The notes: a model not told the origin generated them from the sequence alone. DNA of 64,000 bases from Cyclospora cayetanensis (GCF_002999335.1 NW_020312090.1:40968-104967); one strand, 5' to 3'; numbered from the stretch's first letter, positions 14,378 through 27,259 are shown. Translations and numbers: made by a program.

Positions 14378-16609
14378 CTATTCGTTGAGCCAGGGGTTTT
14401 GCTTGAGGGCCTCTGGGTCACGTTCCCCGTAGTCAACCAGCAGCTCCTCGCCCCTAAACGCACATTAAAAGCATACAAAATAGCCAGTCGCTCTTAGGCC
14501 CTTTTAAAGATCTAGGAGCGCTAAAATCCCCTTATGCACTGTAACGCCACACTCTGGAGGCTGCCAACACGAGGAGTAAATGGTGCTGAACCCGTTTGCT
14601 GTTGCCGGTTCGCTTCTTTTAAAGCTAGGAGAACCTGCTACTAGGGTTGATGATTACTCGTCTATGTCCCTTAGAGCAACGAAAAAGAGCCGTAGATCAT
14701 TGGAGTCGCCGTCCAGAGCCTCCGCCTGGCCAAGACATCACCCATACGCAGAAACTCATCCATTCATTCTCCTCTGCCTTGCATTCTGTTGCCGCCTGCC
14801 CTTTCGTGTGCCCCGCCTCCTCCTTAGCGTCAGCTGCGCTGCCCTTCGCTCTGTCTGTCGTCTTTCTACTCTCGTTCTCTCTCCCACCCCCCACGCGAGA
14901 ACACGCCTCTCCCAAGGAATGGACATTGCCTTCCTTACCTTGGGTTTGAGATTCGGATTTTTTCTAGAGTGGTTGATGAGCCGCGCGGGACCGAACTCAA
15001 GGCGTTCCTCTGTCGCATCGATGCTCATTTGCCTCTCCTTGTATTTAAAATAAAACATGAAACTCCTGCACACAAGCCGCCACGCCAAGCTCTACAGCAC
15101 CCCGAGGTGGGTGCAGCAACTACACCAAAGGTTGACACCCGCACAGAGAGGCACGACGGTGCAACACGAAGGAGGAAACACAGTCATCGCGCATGCAGGC
15201 AAGTGCAAGCCCCTAACCCCAAGCCCCCCTTCTTAGACAGTGAGAACGAGTTATCTCTTTCTCTTTCTTCCTATTTCACTTTCTCTTTCTCTCTCTACAT
15301 ATGTAGATATATATATATATACCCCTTGGAGCACTTGGAACGGTCATAGCGAATGTCTCTCTCCCTGGCCTCTCTCTCCGAGCAGAGCTCGCCCTTGTAT
15401 TCTTGAGCGCACAGAGTGCAAAGGACAGATGACTGAGAAAAATTTTGGATATGCGGGTTCAAAGAGCACCCGCGGAAATGGACAGAGAAGGCAGAGAGCA
15501 AGGAGGCAATGTCGCAGCAAGCAGGATACAGAAGACTTTGACGTTTTTGGAGACAGGGGCGAGCGACGGGGAGCTACACTTGACAAGACTGTCTCCACGT
15601 CAACCGCCAGTGCGCCAGGAGGAGCACGCAAGAGCAACGCAGAGACGAAGACATCATTAGGAGGAGTCAAGGCACGAGGGGAGAAGGAAGGGGGGCGAGT
15701 AAAAAGTCGCACTGAGAAGGGGCGTGACAGTGCTAGTCGTACCTAGTACAAAGTCATCTTTCCTTATCACATCTGCCGCCAAGACTGCACGGCCCTTGCC
15801 TGGTAGTCTGCTGAGCCTTACGTTCGCGTGAAAATTGTTGCGCAAGCAGTGAATGTATAAAATGCGGCGCTGGGAAGCAGAGGCCAAAGAAAAGGGCCGC
15901 CTGGAGCGCCAAAGAGGCACAAGCACACACACACACACGCACTTCTTTGAAGCCTTGAAAAGACATTCCTTTCTGTAGAGGGTGTTTCTTTCTGTGCGCT
16001 GCAAAAAGAGACTGAGCGTATTTGGCCCCCTCCTCTTTGGAGCTTCGTATTCTACTTGCCATGCCTGCTTGCCGTCCTATCCAGCCCCCTCCCTCCTACT
16101 TTTACTGCTGCCTTTCCTTTCATGCTCCTGAGGCGTGTCTCTCTCAGCCTCGAGCGGCAAATACGCAGAGGAGGTGTCACCTACACCTCTGCATGCACCA
16201 ACGGGGAGCGCCCTTACTTGATGAGTCCTGTCTCTGCATCAATGAATGCATTGATGAGAGCCACATCCCCGCCATCCACTGTCGCAGGCAATCTGATTTT
16301 CTTGTTCTCTTTTAACGTCTCCCCAAGCTCTTCCTTCCTCTGCTTCAGCCTTTGGCTCCTCTTTGAAAACTCTGCCGCCATGAAATCGTAAAACGCATCT
16401 GCCTCGTTTTGTCGTCGCTGATCCCGAGAGACAGTAAGGCCCCCCTTGCCACGCTTTCCTTGTTTCTCATCGCCAGCAGATGCGCTGCTGCTGCAGGCTC
16501 TTCGCCGCTTCAGCCTCAAGCCGCAGGACGGACATAAAGATTGCAATGCTGCCTCCACGCAACCCCCCCTATCAAAGCGACTCAGATTCCAGTACAGATT
16601 GGTTGCGTT
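14378..16609 (-). CDS. SET8-type SET-domain lysine methyltransferase (5' end unresolved)
   Basis: Six exons join in phase: 16218-16609, 15743-15816, 15323-15401, 14939-15065, 14658-14725 and 14378-14453 (816 nt, stop TAG). Together they rebuild a full SET domain: LSRLPGKGRAVLAADVI then KDDFVLEYKGEL, SFMFYFKYKERQMSIDATEE, the cofactor/substrate motif RLINHSRKNPNLKPK, LRLFFVALRDIDEGEELLVD and the C-terminal YGERDPEALKQNPWLNE. This is the layout of the SET8/KMT5A family, which monomethylates histone H4 Lys20. The HSRKNPN form, with FMFYF in place of CYMYY, suggests an apicomplexan variant whose product specificity cannot be read here. The upstream exon (NATNLYWNLSRFDRGGC...CPSCGLRL) has no recognised domain, contains a CPSC pair and starts after an acceptor, so at least one 5' exon lies between 16610 and 17037, probably next to the CA repeat. 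All introns are GT-AG. Confidence 0.85.
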
Positions 16610-16729
16610 CTGCGCCAAGTTAATCGCTGAAAAGTCAAGGGACCTGCACGTACACCCCGGTCAAGCACAGAAAAGCATCTTCATGAAAATAAAATCCTTC
16701 TTTTAAGAAGACGCATACCAGAGATACAC

Positions 16730-16955
16730 ATGGACAGAAGGGCACACAGAGAGACACACACACAAAGAGACACATACACACAGACACACACACACACAGA
16801 GACATACACACATACACACACAGAGAGATACACACATACACACAGAGAGACATACACACACACAGACACACAGAGAGAGACATACACAGACACAGACACA
16901 CAGAAAGAGACATACACACATACACACACAGACACACACACATAGACATGAATGA
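16730..16955. repeat. CA/GA-rich microsatellite
   Basis: Imperfect runs of ACACAC with ACAGAGAGACATACACAC interruptions. It lies between the SET-domain gene and the stop of the next minus-strand gene, probably in the 5' part or first intron of the SET gene. Confidence 0.85.
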
Positions 16956-17037
16956 AGCAAACCAGACAGAACCCGAAGCGAACAGCCAGTCCATAAGCAT
17001 GCATGTGCCTCTGGGGGTGATGGGATGCACAACTCTA

Positions 17038-20000
17038 TTATTGTGGTCTATCTATGTTTTGCGCATCTGACTTGTTGAGCTGCTCAGCATAGGCCTTGAG
17101 CTTCGCTAGGGCGCTGCGGATCTCCCCTTTGCTGGCGACTCGCACTCTGTCAACTTCCATGAAGGAATGAAACTCGGTGGGAAATTCCACCTCGATGCGG
17201 CAGCCGGGGGGGAGCCGTATGGACGAGACGAGCGACGAGCTGTCTGCTGTCGTAAGAGACTCGGCAGAGAGCTCCCCGAGCACTATGTAAGACTCCTCTT
17301 CCCCGTCTTGATAAGTTGTTCCTCCTCCCGAGACGCTACCCCCGCCTGCGGTTAGCCCAGTTGGTGCGACTCCTGTGTCTTCCATCGTCTCACAAGTGCC
17401 CCCCCCCCCAGTCAAATCCGTGTTGAGGTCCTTCTGCCCTTCCTTGAGCGATCCTGTTGTCGCCCTCTCAACATGCGCAAGAGGTTCTTCTTTGCCTTCC
17501 ACATCCTCCTGCGATTGCTTGGCGCCTGCACCACTCCCCTTGAACCCATCGACTTCAGACTTGCCCTCAAACGCCGTCCCCTCACCATCTCCCGTTGCAG
17601 TAGTGGCCTCGTCTGCTGCTCGTGTTGCTGCCCCCTCTTCCTCCTCTGCTGCATGCTTCGCTTGCACCATGCTGGCATCACCAGCGTCTCCATCCGCGGC
17701 ATCGCCTCGTCGGGAGTTGCGCCCGCGGTGCTGCTGCTGCTGCTGCGAGCCTGTCAATTCGTCTTCTGCTGCAGAACTGCCACCAGCTCTCTTGGCCCTT
17801 CCCCGTGTACGTCCAGCAATTTCCGCCTGTCGCTGTGGCTGCTGCTGCTGCTGCTTCTGCTCCACAGGAGCCGCATCCTCCTCTTCCTCGTCTTTGACTT
17901 GCCCGAGCTGCAGCTGCTGCTGCTGCTGCTGCTGCTCGGCAGCACCAATAGAGGCCCCACACTTTATCTGCTGTTGCCTATAGGCCGCCCACGATTCATC
18001 TGCTCCTTGTCTGGGATCTCCGAAGGGGCGCACCTCGCCAATTCGCTCGTCGCCCTCAGCAGACAAGACAAAGAAGCGGCAGCGACGTTGCAAAGACGAG
18101 ACTATGCGGTGGTTTGCCAGAGAGACACTGCACGCAGGAGCAGCAGCAGCAGCAGCAGCACCGTGGGCAAGTGCGAAACAGGGTAAAGGGGACAGGCGAA
18201 GAGGACAAGATAAGACACCATCGCCAGCGTCTTTCGGTGTTAGCTGGCCCTTCCAAACACCCCCTCGTCGAGGACGCGTGCGGGAGGAGACGCAGGGGGA
18301 ACCGCCGACAGAGCATGCATGCGGTGACAAAGGAGCATTGCACACATATCTTATATCTCAGGCAACTCGGGAGCTGTAAGCCCAGCGACCAACAAAGGAA
18401 AACTGTCTAGCAACGAGCTCCATTCAAGCTGGAATAAGCTTCGTTCCCTAAAAGTAGTGCCAACTGAAAAACTGGGAGACAACCAGCTAAAGGGTTCACA
18501 GATTCAGTAGTTTTTTCAGCCGAGGCTTGGGGCTCTGTATGAGGCCATCCAAGGCTCGTACCGTGAAGCCTTAGAGGAAGACAGCATACATCCCCCACAA
18601 TGGGAAGCTACCTTCTATTAGGAGTTGCCAAGGGGGGCGGAAAAGCCTTCTTTAAGGGGGAAAAAGAGCTCTCTCAGAGTTCTTACTTGCATCTATGGGC
18701 CATAATGGAGGGCTGCAAGCCGAGCAGCACGCGAATTTCGCTGGCGAGAGCTGCAGGGAGTTGTAAGGCAGCATCGTATCCTCCGAGGTCGCAATTGTCT
18801 TCTGCGTAAACCCAGCCTCGCCAGCCGCCCCTGTCTCTTTCTAGGATGTATCGCTCTTTCTCGAGTTCTAGCTGTTGCAATGCCTCTGCCTCGGCTGCTA
18901 GCGGCTGCAGCTCTGCGGCTGCACTCTCCGCCGCTGCCGCTTTTACCGTTCCAGCGTCCTCTTCGTCTTCTGCCGCGGCAGCAGCAACTGCCGAGGAGGG
19001 TGTTTCCGCACTTTTGGGGATGGCGATTTTGGGGGGCAGCGCGTCGAAGCGAAAGTGGTGCTTGCTGCACGTCTTGGGTTGTCTTTTCACGGAAACGGAG
19101 AGATTGTAGAGGGCAGCCCCTTCGTCGTCACAAGTTCTTCTCCTGTAAAAGACATAATCTTCCCCAATCACCCGGCCCTTCTTCGTCAGATAGTGCAGCT
19201 GCATATCCATTATCGGGGGGGCCCCTGTCGCTCCCGTGGGGGGCCCCCCAGTGCGACCCTTTCGACCCTCCGGCGAAGCCACTGCCGCAGCGCTCCTTGG
19301 CGAGGGGGAGACGGCTCGCGGCGTCTCCGCTCTCTGACACTGGGAAAGGCTTCTATTGCTAGCGCTAGTGCTCCCCCCAGCTCCCTCTGCCTGCAGATCT
19401 CCCTGTTGGTGAGACTGATTCGCTGCAGCAGCGGGGTTCCCCCCGAACTGCGCATCCGCCTCGGGGAGGGAGAACGCTAGAGCAGCGCGACTCTTCTTGC
19501 CAACCGTGTAAGTCCGCAGCGATACCACTTTCGGCTTGGAATACACCAAAACACCCTGCCGTCGCAAGACTCCTTCGAAGAGACACGCAAGAGAAGCCGA
19601 GGAGAGGACCAAGAAGGGCCGCAGGTTCTGCCGTTCTCGACTTGAGCACGAGACAGGGCACAGGTAGGACGGCAAGACGTGCTGCGCGTCGCAGAAAGCG
19701 GCGTTTAAAGCAACACCAAACAGCAGCACACGGAAAAAGAAGTTGGGCTGGGGTAAGACGGAGCAGGCGGCACAGACAGACACGGTGAAGAGAGCAGAAA
19801 GAGGGGCTGGGGAAGAGGGATCTAAAAGGGCAGGACCCCTAAGCCTAACAGCGAAAACTCCCGTCAAGAATCTAAACAGCCTGTTTGCGCCTAATTTGAG
19901 GCAATAGACTGCATATGGGTGGCACTAACGCGTATGTGCGGGGCGCAGTATATGTGCGACAGCGACGAACGCACATACACATACACACATACACACAGAC

Positions 20001-21270
20001 ATGGACATACACATACACATACACATACACACAAACACACAGACATGGACATACACACACAAAAACATACGCACAACACACAGACATGGACATACACACA
20101 CAAAAACATACGCACAACACACAGACATGGACATACACACACATACACATACACACATACACACAGACATGGACATACACACACCGACACCCATACACAG
20201 ACACCCATACACATACACACCGACACCCATACACACACCCATACACACAAACACACAACACACCGACACCCATACACACAAACACACAACACACCGACAC
20301 CCATACAAACACACCCACCGACACACCCATACACATACATAAACACACCCATACACACAAACACACAACACACAAACACACCCATGCACACACACCTATC
20401 TGAGAGTCGAAGAGACACGGCGAACTCGTGCCTAGTGAAGAGTTACCTGTATTTCCACGAGAACATCAGCCCCTTTCTCTGTCCAGACAAGGTATGTGCC
20501 TTCTTCCTCGAGACCAGGGAGAGGCAGGAGGCCTCTCGCATCGCTTCTGTCCATCCACACGACTTTGTGCTGCTCCCGCATAGCCCTCCTCACGAGCTCT
20601 CCCAAGCGGACAGACAGACAGCTCCTCTGAAACGCGAAAGCAGGCAGCTGGGGACCTCCACTGCCTCCGTTATTCCCCTCCTCTGCCCCCCCTGCTGCTG
20701 CTACGGGAAAGTCGGCACCCCGATGACTGCACTGCCTCCGAACCTTCCGACGCCTCATTGCAGCCAGACGGCTCAGACGAACGCTGCTCTTAGCCGCGAC
20801 ACGCGACCCCCGCAGGCGTTGCTGCTGCTGCTGCTGCATGTCTGCGCCAGCGGAATTTCCCGCTGCATCTTCGCCCTCCGTTGCACTCATGGTATCCTGT
20901 TCCTGCTGCAGACCCTCTGCCGCTGCTGTCGCAGTGGCGCGGGCGCGCTGCTGCTGCTGCTGCAGCTGTTGCTGCCTGCTGCTGCTCGCGACGACGCCCC
21001 CGCAGGATGAGGCGCCAGACGCAGTGGCAGTCGCTGCTCCTGCTGCAAGGGGCGTCGCTGAGACGGCAGCAGCAGCAGGAGCAGCAGCAGCAGCAGCAGC
21101 GGGCCTCATGATACCCGCAACTGTGCCGCGAGTGTGGCGGATGCTTTCTGCTGCAAGCATTCTTTCGGCGAGGGAGGGGGCCCCTTCGAAAGGCCCCCTC
21201 TTGAGCGACGCCCTTCTGCCCACTGCAGCAGTGGTGGCTATGGCCGCAATCGGCGAAGAAGAAAGAAACG

Positions 21271-21302
<32 letters not shown>

Positions 21303-22126
21303 TGCTGCTCCTGCTGCTGCTGCTCCTGCTGCTGCTGCGAAAGGCTGTTGTCGGCGAGCTGCTGGTGCAGCTGTTGCTGCTGCTGCTGGAGGGCGAAGAG
21401 CTGCCTCTCCCTGAAGCCGAAGAGACCCTCAGCGGTCGCCCCCCCCGAGAAGGGGCCCCCATCTGCGACAGGGGAGTTGTTAGCTGGCGAGACACTGTAG
21501 CCATGCGAAATAAAGCCTGCCAGCTGGGGGCTACCGTGTTGGACGTCGGAAGAGGCAGAGGGACTGTTTGCTGCTGCAGGGTCGAAGAAGGATTCGGAGA
21601 GCAAGCCTCCATTATCCCGTTCCCCACCGTCTCCTCCCGCAGCAGTCAGACAGCACGATGGACCCCCGAACGCCGCTGATTGAACTACTGAGAAAGCAGC
21701 ATTGCGTGGAGCCTTAGCCTCAGGAGTCGGGAAGGGGTCTGAGGGAGCACCTCTGTCTAGAGGCTTGCTGTTACACTCCCCTTGTCTCGACTCATTCGCG
21801 CCGAGAGCTGGAAGCACCGAACTCTTGAATAATAGCGACGCGGGGGCCCCCGCTGCAAGGCCAGGGGCCTCCACGACCTCCCCGGGGCCCCCTAGCTCTG
21901 CGGGAACGACCGGTGGGGCCCCCATCGTGCTGCTGCTGGTGCCTAAGTTTGCTCCGATGAGCGGCGAACACGCCAACCCTACGGGAGCCGCCAGAGGAGG
22001 AGGCTGTTGCTGCTGCTGCGGCTGCTGCGGATCCATTGGCACGCAGAGACTTCTGGTGTTGCTGCTACTGCTCCTGCTGCTGCTGCTCCTGCAAAAGTCT
22101 CTCTCTGCTGCAGCTGCGCCGCACAT
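17038..22126 (-). CDS. Protein of unknown function, 1212 residues, low-complexity rich
   Basis: Three exons close in phase: 20447-22126, 18687-19555 and 17038-18127 (3639 nt, stop TAA). Borders are a CAG|GTAACT donor to GGCAG|GGT acceptor, and GCAA|GTAAGA to GTGCAG|TGT. The first exon is dominated by Gln, Ala and Ser runs and ends in an ordered block ([37 protein letters not shown]). The second exon contains [20 protein letters not shown] and [20 protein letters not shown], then an acidic Ala/Glu coiled stretch ending in [20 protein letters not shown]. The third holds [20 protein letters not shown], a long acidic Gln/Glu region and a C-terminal basic helix ([19 protein letters not shown]). 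I do not recognise the family. No signal peptide or membrane segment is visible. The start at 22124-22126 is the first ATG; MDPQQ, 30 codons later, is an alternative. Confidence 0.65.
19970..20400. repeat. ACACATACAC/ACACCCATACAC satellite in an intron
   Basis: Runs such as CACAGACATGGACATACACA recur at 19998-20180, followed by CACCGACACCCATACACA units at 20180-20390. The whole array lies in the first intron (19556-20446) of the 1212-residue gene. Both strands stay open for over 100 codons through it, giving His/Thr or Cys/Val translations that are not credible proteins. Confidence 0.85.
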
Positions 22127-24184
22127 ACAGCTTTCGTAGCGGGGCCTGGTGTCTTGTGTTTTCTGCTATTGCCGCTGCCGCACGCGCAAGCGGGAGACGT
22201 GCCGCTCCACAGGGCCCCTGTGTGAGCAACGGACACCGCTTCTCGCCGGAGCAATAGACGGAAGCCCTCCAAAGTGAACTGTGTTCTTGGGAGTGACAGG
22301 ATGAATCGAAAGGCGTGATGCGCCTGTTGCTGTGCTCTATCTGCTGCTACTGCTTCGACCGCCAGGCCGTAGAGGGGTAGCAGCAGCCGCAGCGGCTGTA
22401 GCGGCAAACCGCATCCGGCGGCAGAGACAGATCGAGACAGCGAAAAAACAAGATCGCAGAGTGCGAGGAGAAGTCACAGGGGGAAAAGACAAACAATCAA
22501 TGGTTGCACTCTCCAGCAGACAGAAGCCCGGTGAGGGGGGGACGCGGGGAGGGGGCCCTACTGATCCTTTCGCATCATCAAGTGCGCGGGGCCCTGCTGC
22601 AGCTACTGGCTCTCTCTTAGCATTAAGGCAAAATACCAAGCAGACGCAACGTTATAATGCGGCAGCAGCAGCCGTAGCAGCACCTGCTGCTGCCCCCATA
22701 CTGCACATACCCCTGCACCCCCCCTATGTTGGCGGTGGGGTCGCTCAGACACACACACGCAGCAGCACCCAAACTCCTGCTGCGACCTTCATAGCTCGCC
22801 CTAAACTGCAAGTGTCGGCCTATAATGCATTTTGACACGCCAGTGGCGATCTTGTTCGCTGCTTCGGAGGAGCTGGGGGCTCAGTGAACGCAATCGACGT
22901 CGGTGGATTCGGTGGATGGTCTTCCAGGGAGCATGTGTTCAAGGAGACGATTAGCTAGGCGAAAGCCTGTTCCCCGTTTGATGCCGGCAGGGAGTTAGTC
23001 ACGCATTCACATGAGTTCCCTTGTTCTATATGCTGCTGGGGTCTGTTGCGTCTTCGAGGTAGGACTTAGGGCTCTGTGTGGCCTGCTACCACCCGTGCTG
23101 CTGCTCTAAAGGCGTTTAAATCCTACTCTTGAGCCTGGAAATACTTCGCTTTTGGCCCATCTAACCTCCACAAGTCTTGCCAGAGGCTCTACTCAGTCGA
23201 CTTAGCTCCAATGCCAGTCCTGCCCGACCAGTTAGTCCCGTGTGGTTCAGAACATGCTTGTTTCGCCACGATACCCAGTTCAACTAGTCAAAGTCTCAAC
23301 CTGCCCATGTCTTTGCTTAAGTAAACCACTTAAAAGGCTCCAGGTTGCTGTAGCTGATTAGAATTACGTTTGCTCGTTGTAGAATAACCTCCCGTTAGCA
23401 CAGCTGCTCCCGACGCAGCTATGTGGAAAGCTCCTTGCGCTGCCTTTAGTTCTCTTCACATTGGGCTTCTTTCTCCCTCTAGTCTACGGCTTCTTCATAT
23501 TGATGTCATTTTTAATTATCTACAACTGTAGTTGAAGCCCCGAAACCTTTAGATCCTCACTGTAACTGTACTGTGTGTGTACAAGGGTTGAAGTACGCTT
23601 GGTTCCGTGCTATTGACACGAATTACATTTAAAGATAGAAGTTTTAACTCACTAGCGTGTCTGTTCGTATGCCTTCGTTATCGCACAGTACCGTTACTTC
23701 GATACTAGATGACGCGATATTGTGTGCATTTGCGCTAGGTGTGGTGTGCAACTAGCTATGATCACTTTTAGTGCTTAGCGGGTGCAGCTTCGCGCACCCC
23801 AACTCTCCGCCGCCCATTATTTCGTGTATTCTGAGGATCGCGGGCAGCGGGAGAAGCTTTTGTGAAATCACTCAGTAATTCTCTACTTCAAACGGTTTGT
23901 ATCTAGTCAGGTGTTGGGTATCGCCGTACGGAGACCTTAAATGAAGCATTACGCTGCAACTTCTAGCCCCCTTTTGATCCCCTCGGAGTTTTCCGGTTTC
24001 GCTTTGCTACCTGATGTACGCGTGACCTTCAAATTATTTGATTGCACTACAACTAAAAAGAGGCGGTGGACGAATTGTCAAGCGGACATCACCTGTAAAG
24101 CTCAAGATTTCCCCAAGGAGATAGTCAATGACAGACTTAATGCAAACTCCAGTAAAAATCATAGAGCTAATCTACGCCTGGTGA
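22127..24184. other. Gene-poor, AT-richer stretch
   Basis: 22127-22840 still has CAG-type runs and is the 5' flank of the 1212-residue gene. From about 22840 the composition changes: triplet runs vanish, no open frame longer than about 100 codons occurs, and no motif is seen. It leads into retroelement copy A. Confidence 0.5.
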
Positions 24185-25094
24185 TACGGTCGGTGCGAGC
24201 AGCAAAGTCGATTTTCAAGCCACACAAGACCCTTGGCAAAAGTGTACAACCAACATGCCTCTGAGTACCTGCGCATAAATCTGGGTCTAAAAATCACACT
24301 GATAACTATAGTCTGGAGTTGCTCATGCAATACTCGTAGGCGACAGCAAGTATCTCATGCAGAACATGCGATGCTGGAAAAAAAGACAGCTACAGAGAAG
24401 AGCAAGGTGTGGCAAGGTGTCGCAAGCCGTAGCGGCCACTGTTGTAGGCCAAACAAATCTGTGAGGTGTTCTACAAGCAAAGAAGCTTGCAACTACTTCT
24501 CTGTCGACCACTGAGCTTTTACCACCCCACCTCGCCAGAAGAAGCTTCCGTCCAGCGCATCTTAGGCGCTCACTAGTCGTAGAACTCAGCATATCTATGG
24601 CCCCTGCGGCTCCTTCACCACCGGAGAGTGTAATTTCCAACGCAGTAAAATCCATGTGCCGCTCAATGAATTTTAAAATCTTGTAGGAGGCCAATATTAA
24701 TAGTCCTGAGTCATCTATATTCACCTTTGGGGAAAGCGATGGAATAAGAGCGAGCCTTGATAGATGAGACAATCGCTAGTGGTTAGGCACCTGGCCACAA
24801 ACGTCTGTGTAGATTTGCTGTTCCATGTACTCTGTTTGCCTGTCGATCTACCAGAATATGTTCTCCAGTCCCAAACCGAACAGCCGACCGCTACCCATTG
24901 TAGTCATGTAGTTATAGTCCCTGATTGCTTCCCACATATGGTTGGGCACAGACCAACAGCTCTCTCAATATTTTTACCGCTGAGGGTGGCTGCTGATGCC
25001 AAACCGCCGAGTTCAGGCCCGGATCTAAGATGGCCTTCACGGGCAAGAGTGCAGGAGAGCGACAGGTACAACAGCATGCGGTTGTGTAATAAAT

Positions 25095-25500
25095 CTACAC
25101 AACACAAGGGAGCAGACAAAGTGAGACGATGAGATGTTTTGCGAGCGTGCAGTCGCAAATGCTGCAGAAGAGTGCAGTGCGCTCTGTTTGCCTATCTGCC
25201 TCAGTGTAGTCCCCGGTGGCCATACTGTCGATATGCAGGCGGGTTATAGAGGGTACGCCGAAACGTACAGACGATGGATTTCGCATCCCTCTCAGTAATA
25301 AGTTTTCTGGAGAACCCGCAATGCCTCAATACATTAGTCGATAATAATTGCGTGAATTTCTGGGCCAGGACAGAGGTACAGCAATGGACAAAATGGGCTT
25401 CTTGGCCGAGTTTGTCAAGAGCGACGTAGATGCCCTCATGGGCCTTGACCTCCGGCAAATCAACTACAAAGTAGGGTCGGCTCAGCTTTTCAGCAGACAA
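25095..25500 (-). pseudogene. Integrase core fragment (copy A)
   Basis: The frame from 25500 reads YFVVDLPEVKAHEGIYVALD, then QEAHFVHC and ITERDA, matching the first two acidic residues of the retroviral-type integrase core (usual context DLP...DR...AHF...SDRG). After a frameshift, ADRQTERTA at about 25180-25205 matches the third acidic residue (usual TDGQTER). So D, D and E are still visible in two frames. The corresponding part of copy B appears deleted. Confidence 0.8.
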
Positions 25501-25866
25501 CGGCTTTGCAAAAGGTCGGGTTTGAAAGCCCTTGCGCCGTCAGCTGCTGACATTGTGGGCGTGATAGCGCTATATCCTTCGCCGCAAAGCGCACCCTAGA
25601 GCGTTAGAAGAACCATGAGAACATTTCCATTGAAATGAGAAATTTGATTTTTGAACCTCAGAAGGTCATTCTCAGCATGGTAATGCTGCAGCCTTATGTC
25701 ATTCTGGAATTCGCCAATTGTAGCGGATGCATGATTGGTAAAAGCGTACGATGCACGTTCTTTCAATCAAAACCTTAGATCAGCACAGACAAGAGTGAGC
25801 GAGCGCCAAGTGGTAAAACGTTGGGTCTTCGCGCAAGATACTTCCCAGCTACGTTGGATAGATCCT

Positions 25867-26830
25867 TTATATACTGCGCCTGAGTCGAAGTGCAGGAGGC
25901 ACCCATCTCAGCGCCCAACTCGAACCAACAAAAATTCTACAAACAGTTTGCGAGGTACAATTAAGGCTGATGGTCAATCTAGACAGGAGGAGAATGCCCA
26001 CATAAATAATGCCTGTATTGTAGCATTCCATGCCATACTGCAGAAGAGTTCGTTTTCCTCCACTGGATGCCCTTGCTCGGTTTAGTGAAGAGATAAAAAT
26101 GAAAAACACGTTTGTTGTTGTGGCGAGCTCGGTTCTTGTTTTACGAGAGCAAATAGCACCCACAGACACGTCAATGGTCAGTGTCACAATTGGAAAGCTC
26201 CAGTACTGTATTAGTTGTAGGTCGACCGAGAAGCGTCCTTGTTGCGGAAGTAGCCTCGTACGCTCGGCTGATGGCCTGCGGCTTCCGAGATAGACGCCTT
26301 AAAGGGGTAGCGATTACGCAAACCCACTAATGAAATCTCCGTGTTACAACGTAAGCCCATGAAACTTCACAACGTCCCAAAGCGTGGGTGACGGAGAGGG
26401 CCACGCCTCCATTGCTTCAATCTTTTTGGCGGATCCGCTCAATTCCTGCATCTGAAACACTGAATTCCAAAAGCACAACTGTTATAATGGTACACAAACT
26501 CCCGCGTGCCTTCACTTTTTACTGCTTATCCGGCAACATCTCAAGTGAAGGCCTTGTGCGTATGTGCCGTGGGTGACGCTGAACGTTTAGGGTGGAGCCG
26601 AGGACGTAGTCCATGGAGGCAGCCAATCACTCTTCCTTGATAGACTCACAAAATAGCTAAAAGCTTGCTGTTGTAGCTCGGCGAAAGATATTGGCAATTT
26701 CAAGAGGCTGACAGGTACGCTGCCGTTTGCAATTGCGAGTGTGGAACGTCATTTTGTGCGTCTCATTAGCGGGAATGGAGATGTGTTAGGTGCCAGAAAA
26801 GTCAAATGTGATGTAAGCTGCTGGTTCGTG
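25867..26830 (-). pseudogene. Reverse transcriptase/RNase H remnant (copy A)
   Basis: At 26660-26715 the frame LPISFAELQQQ with SDWLP following resembles the finger region just after the protease in gypsy polymerases. At 25980-26190, in shifted frames, TIDVSVGAICSRK and QYRHYLCGHSPPV followed by IDHQP resemble the RNase H pattern TDAS-GAVLSQ...WRHYL...TDHKP. The catalytic RT motif (YxDD) was not found by eye. Several frameshifts are present. Confidence 0.65.
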
Positions 26831-27200
26831 CTCGTTGTCAAGTAAGTCGCCAATGTGAGCCATGGAAAGCCTTCGATTCATAAAATCTTGCACAGGGTCT
26901 TATGGCTGACGCACAAGCGTCACCATCCTTTCTTAGCACCAACACAAATTTGTGCCAAAAAGCGCAAGCGTATTTCTAAATTTCCCACACTGTCAGAAAG
27001 TTGCTGCTGCAAGCGCTGTTCGATTCCTGAGCAGTTGTCTTTCGTAATAAACCATGGAACATGCTGAGCACAACCATCACTGACGTAAACAAGCACTTAG
27101 GTGCAACAGCCCTAGGAGACCTTACATTCTGCTCCCCTTCAGCAACCTTACGACTTAGACATTGCGCTAAAGAATGCACAAGCTATTTCACCTCTGTGGC

Positions 27201-27259
27201 GTTTTCTCGGATAACAGCTCCACTGCCCACCCAGTGTCAAGCAACGCTAGCGATGCGAG
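27201..27259 (-). pseudogene. Retroelement aspartic protease motif (copy A)
   Basis: The minus strand reads LALLDTGWAVELLSEK. The DTG triplet in a hydrophobic context is the active-site motif of retropepsins. Copy B has the same site at 40735-40790. Confidence 0.75.

Noticed and set aside
15240..15746. 168-codon plus-strand frame with a basic, Lys/Arg-rich sequence
   Set aside because: It overlaps SET-domain exons on the opposite strand, which have clear family motifs and phase-closed splicing.
16635..17032. Cys/Val-rich open frames of over 100 codons on the minus strand
   Set aside because: Translation of the CA/GA microsatellite in several frames; not credible as protein.
19872..20418. 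Overlapping 100-360 codon frames (Cys/Val-rich or His/Thr-rich)
   Set aside because: Produced by the intronic CA-type satellite, open in several frames on both strands.
21100..22126. CRISPR-like or regular repeat array suspected from periodic CTG runs
   Set aside because: Trinucleotide runs of varying length without spacers; typical coding homopolymer repeats of a eukaryote.
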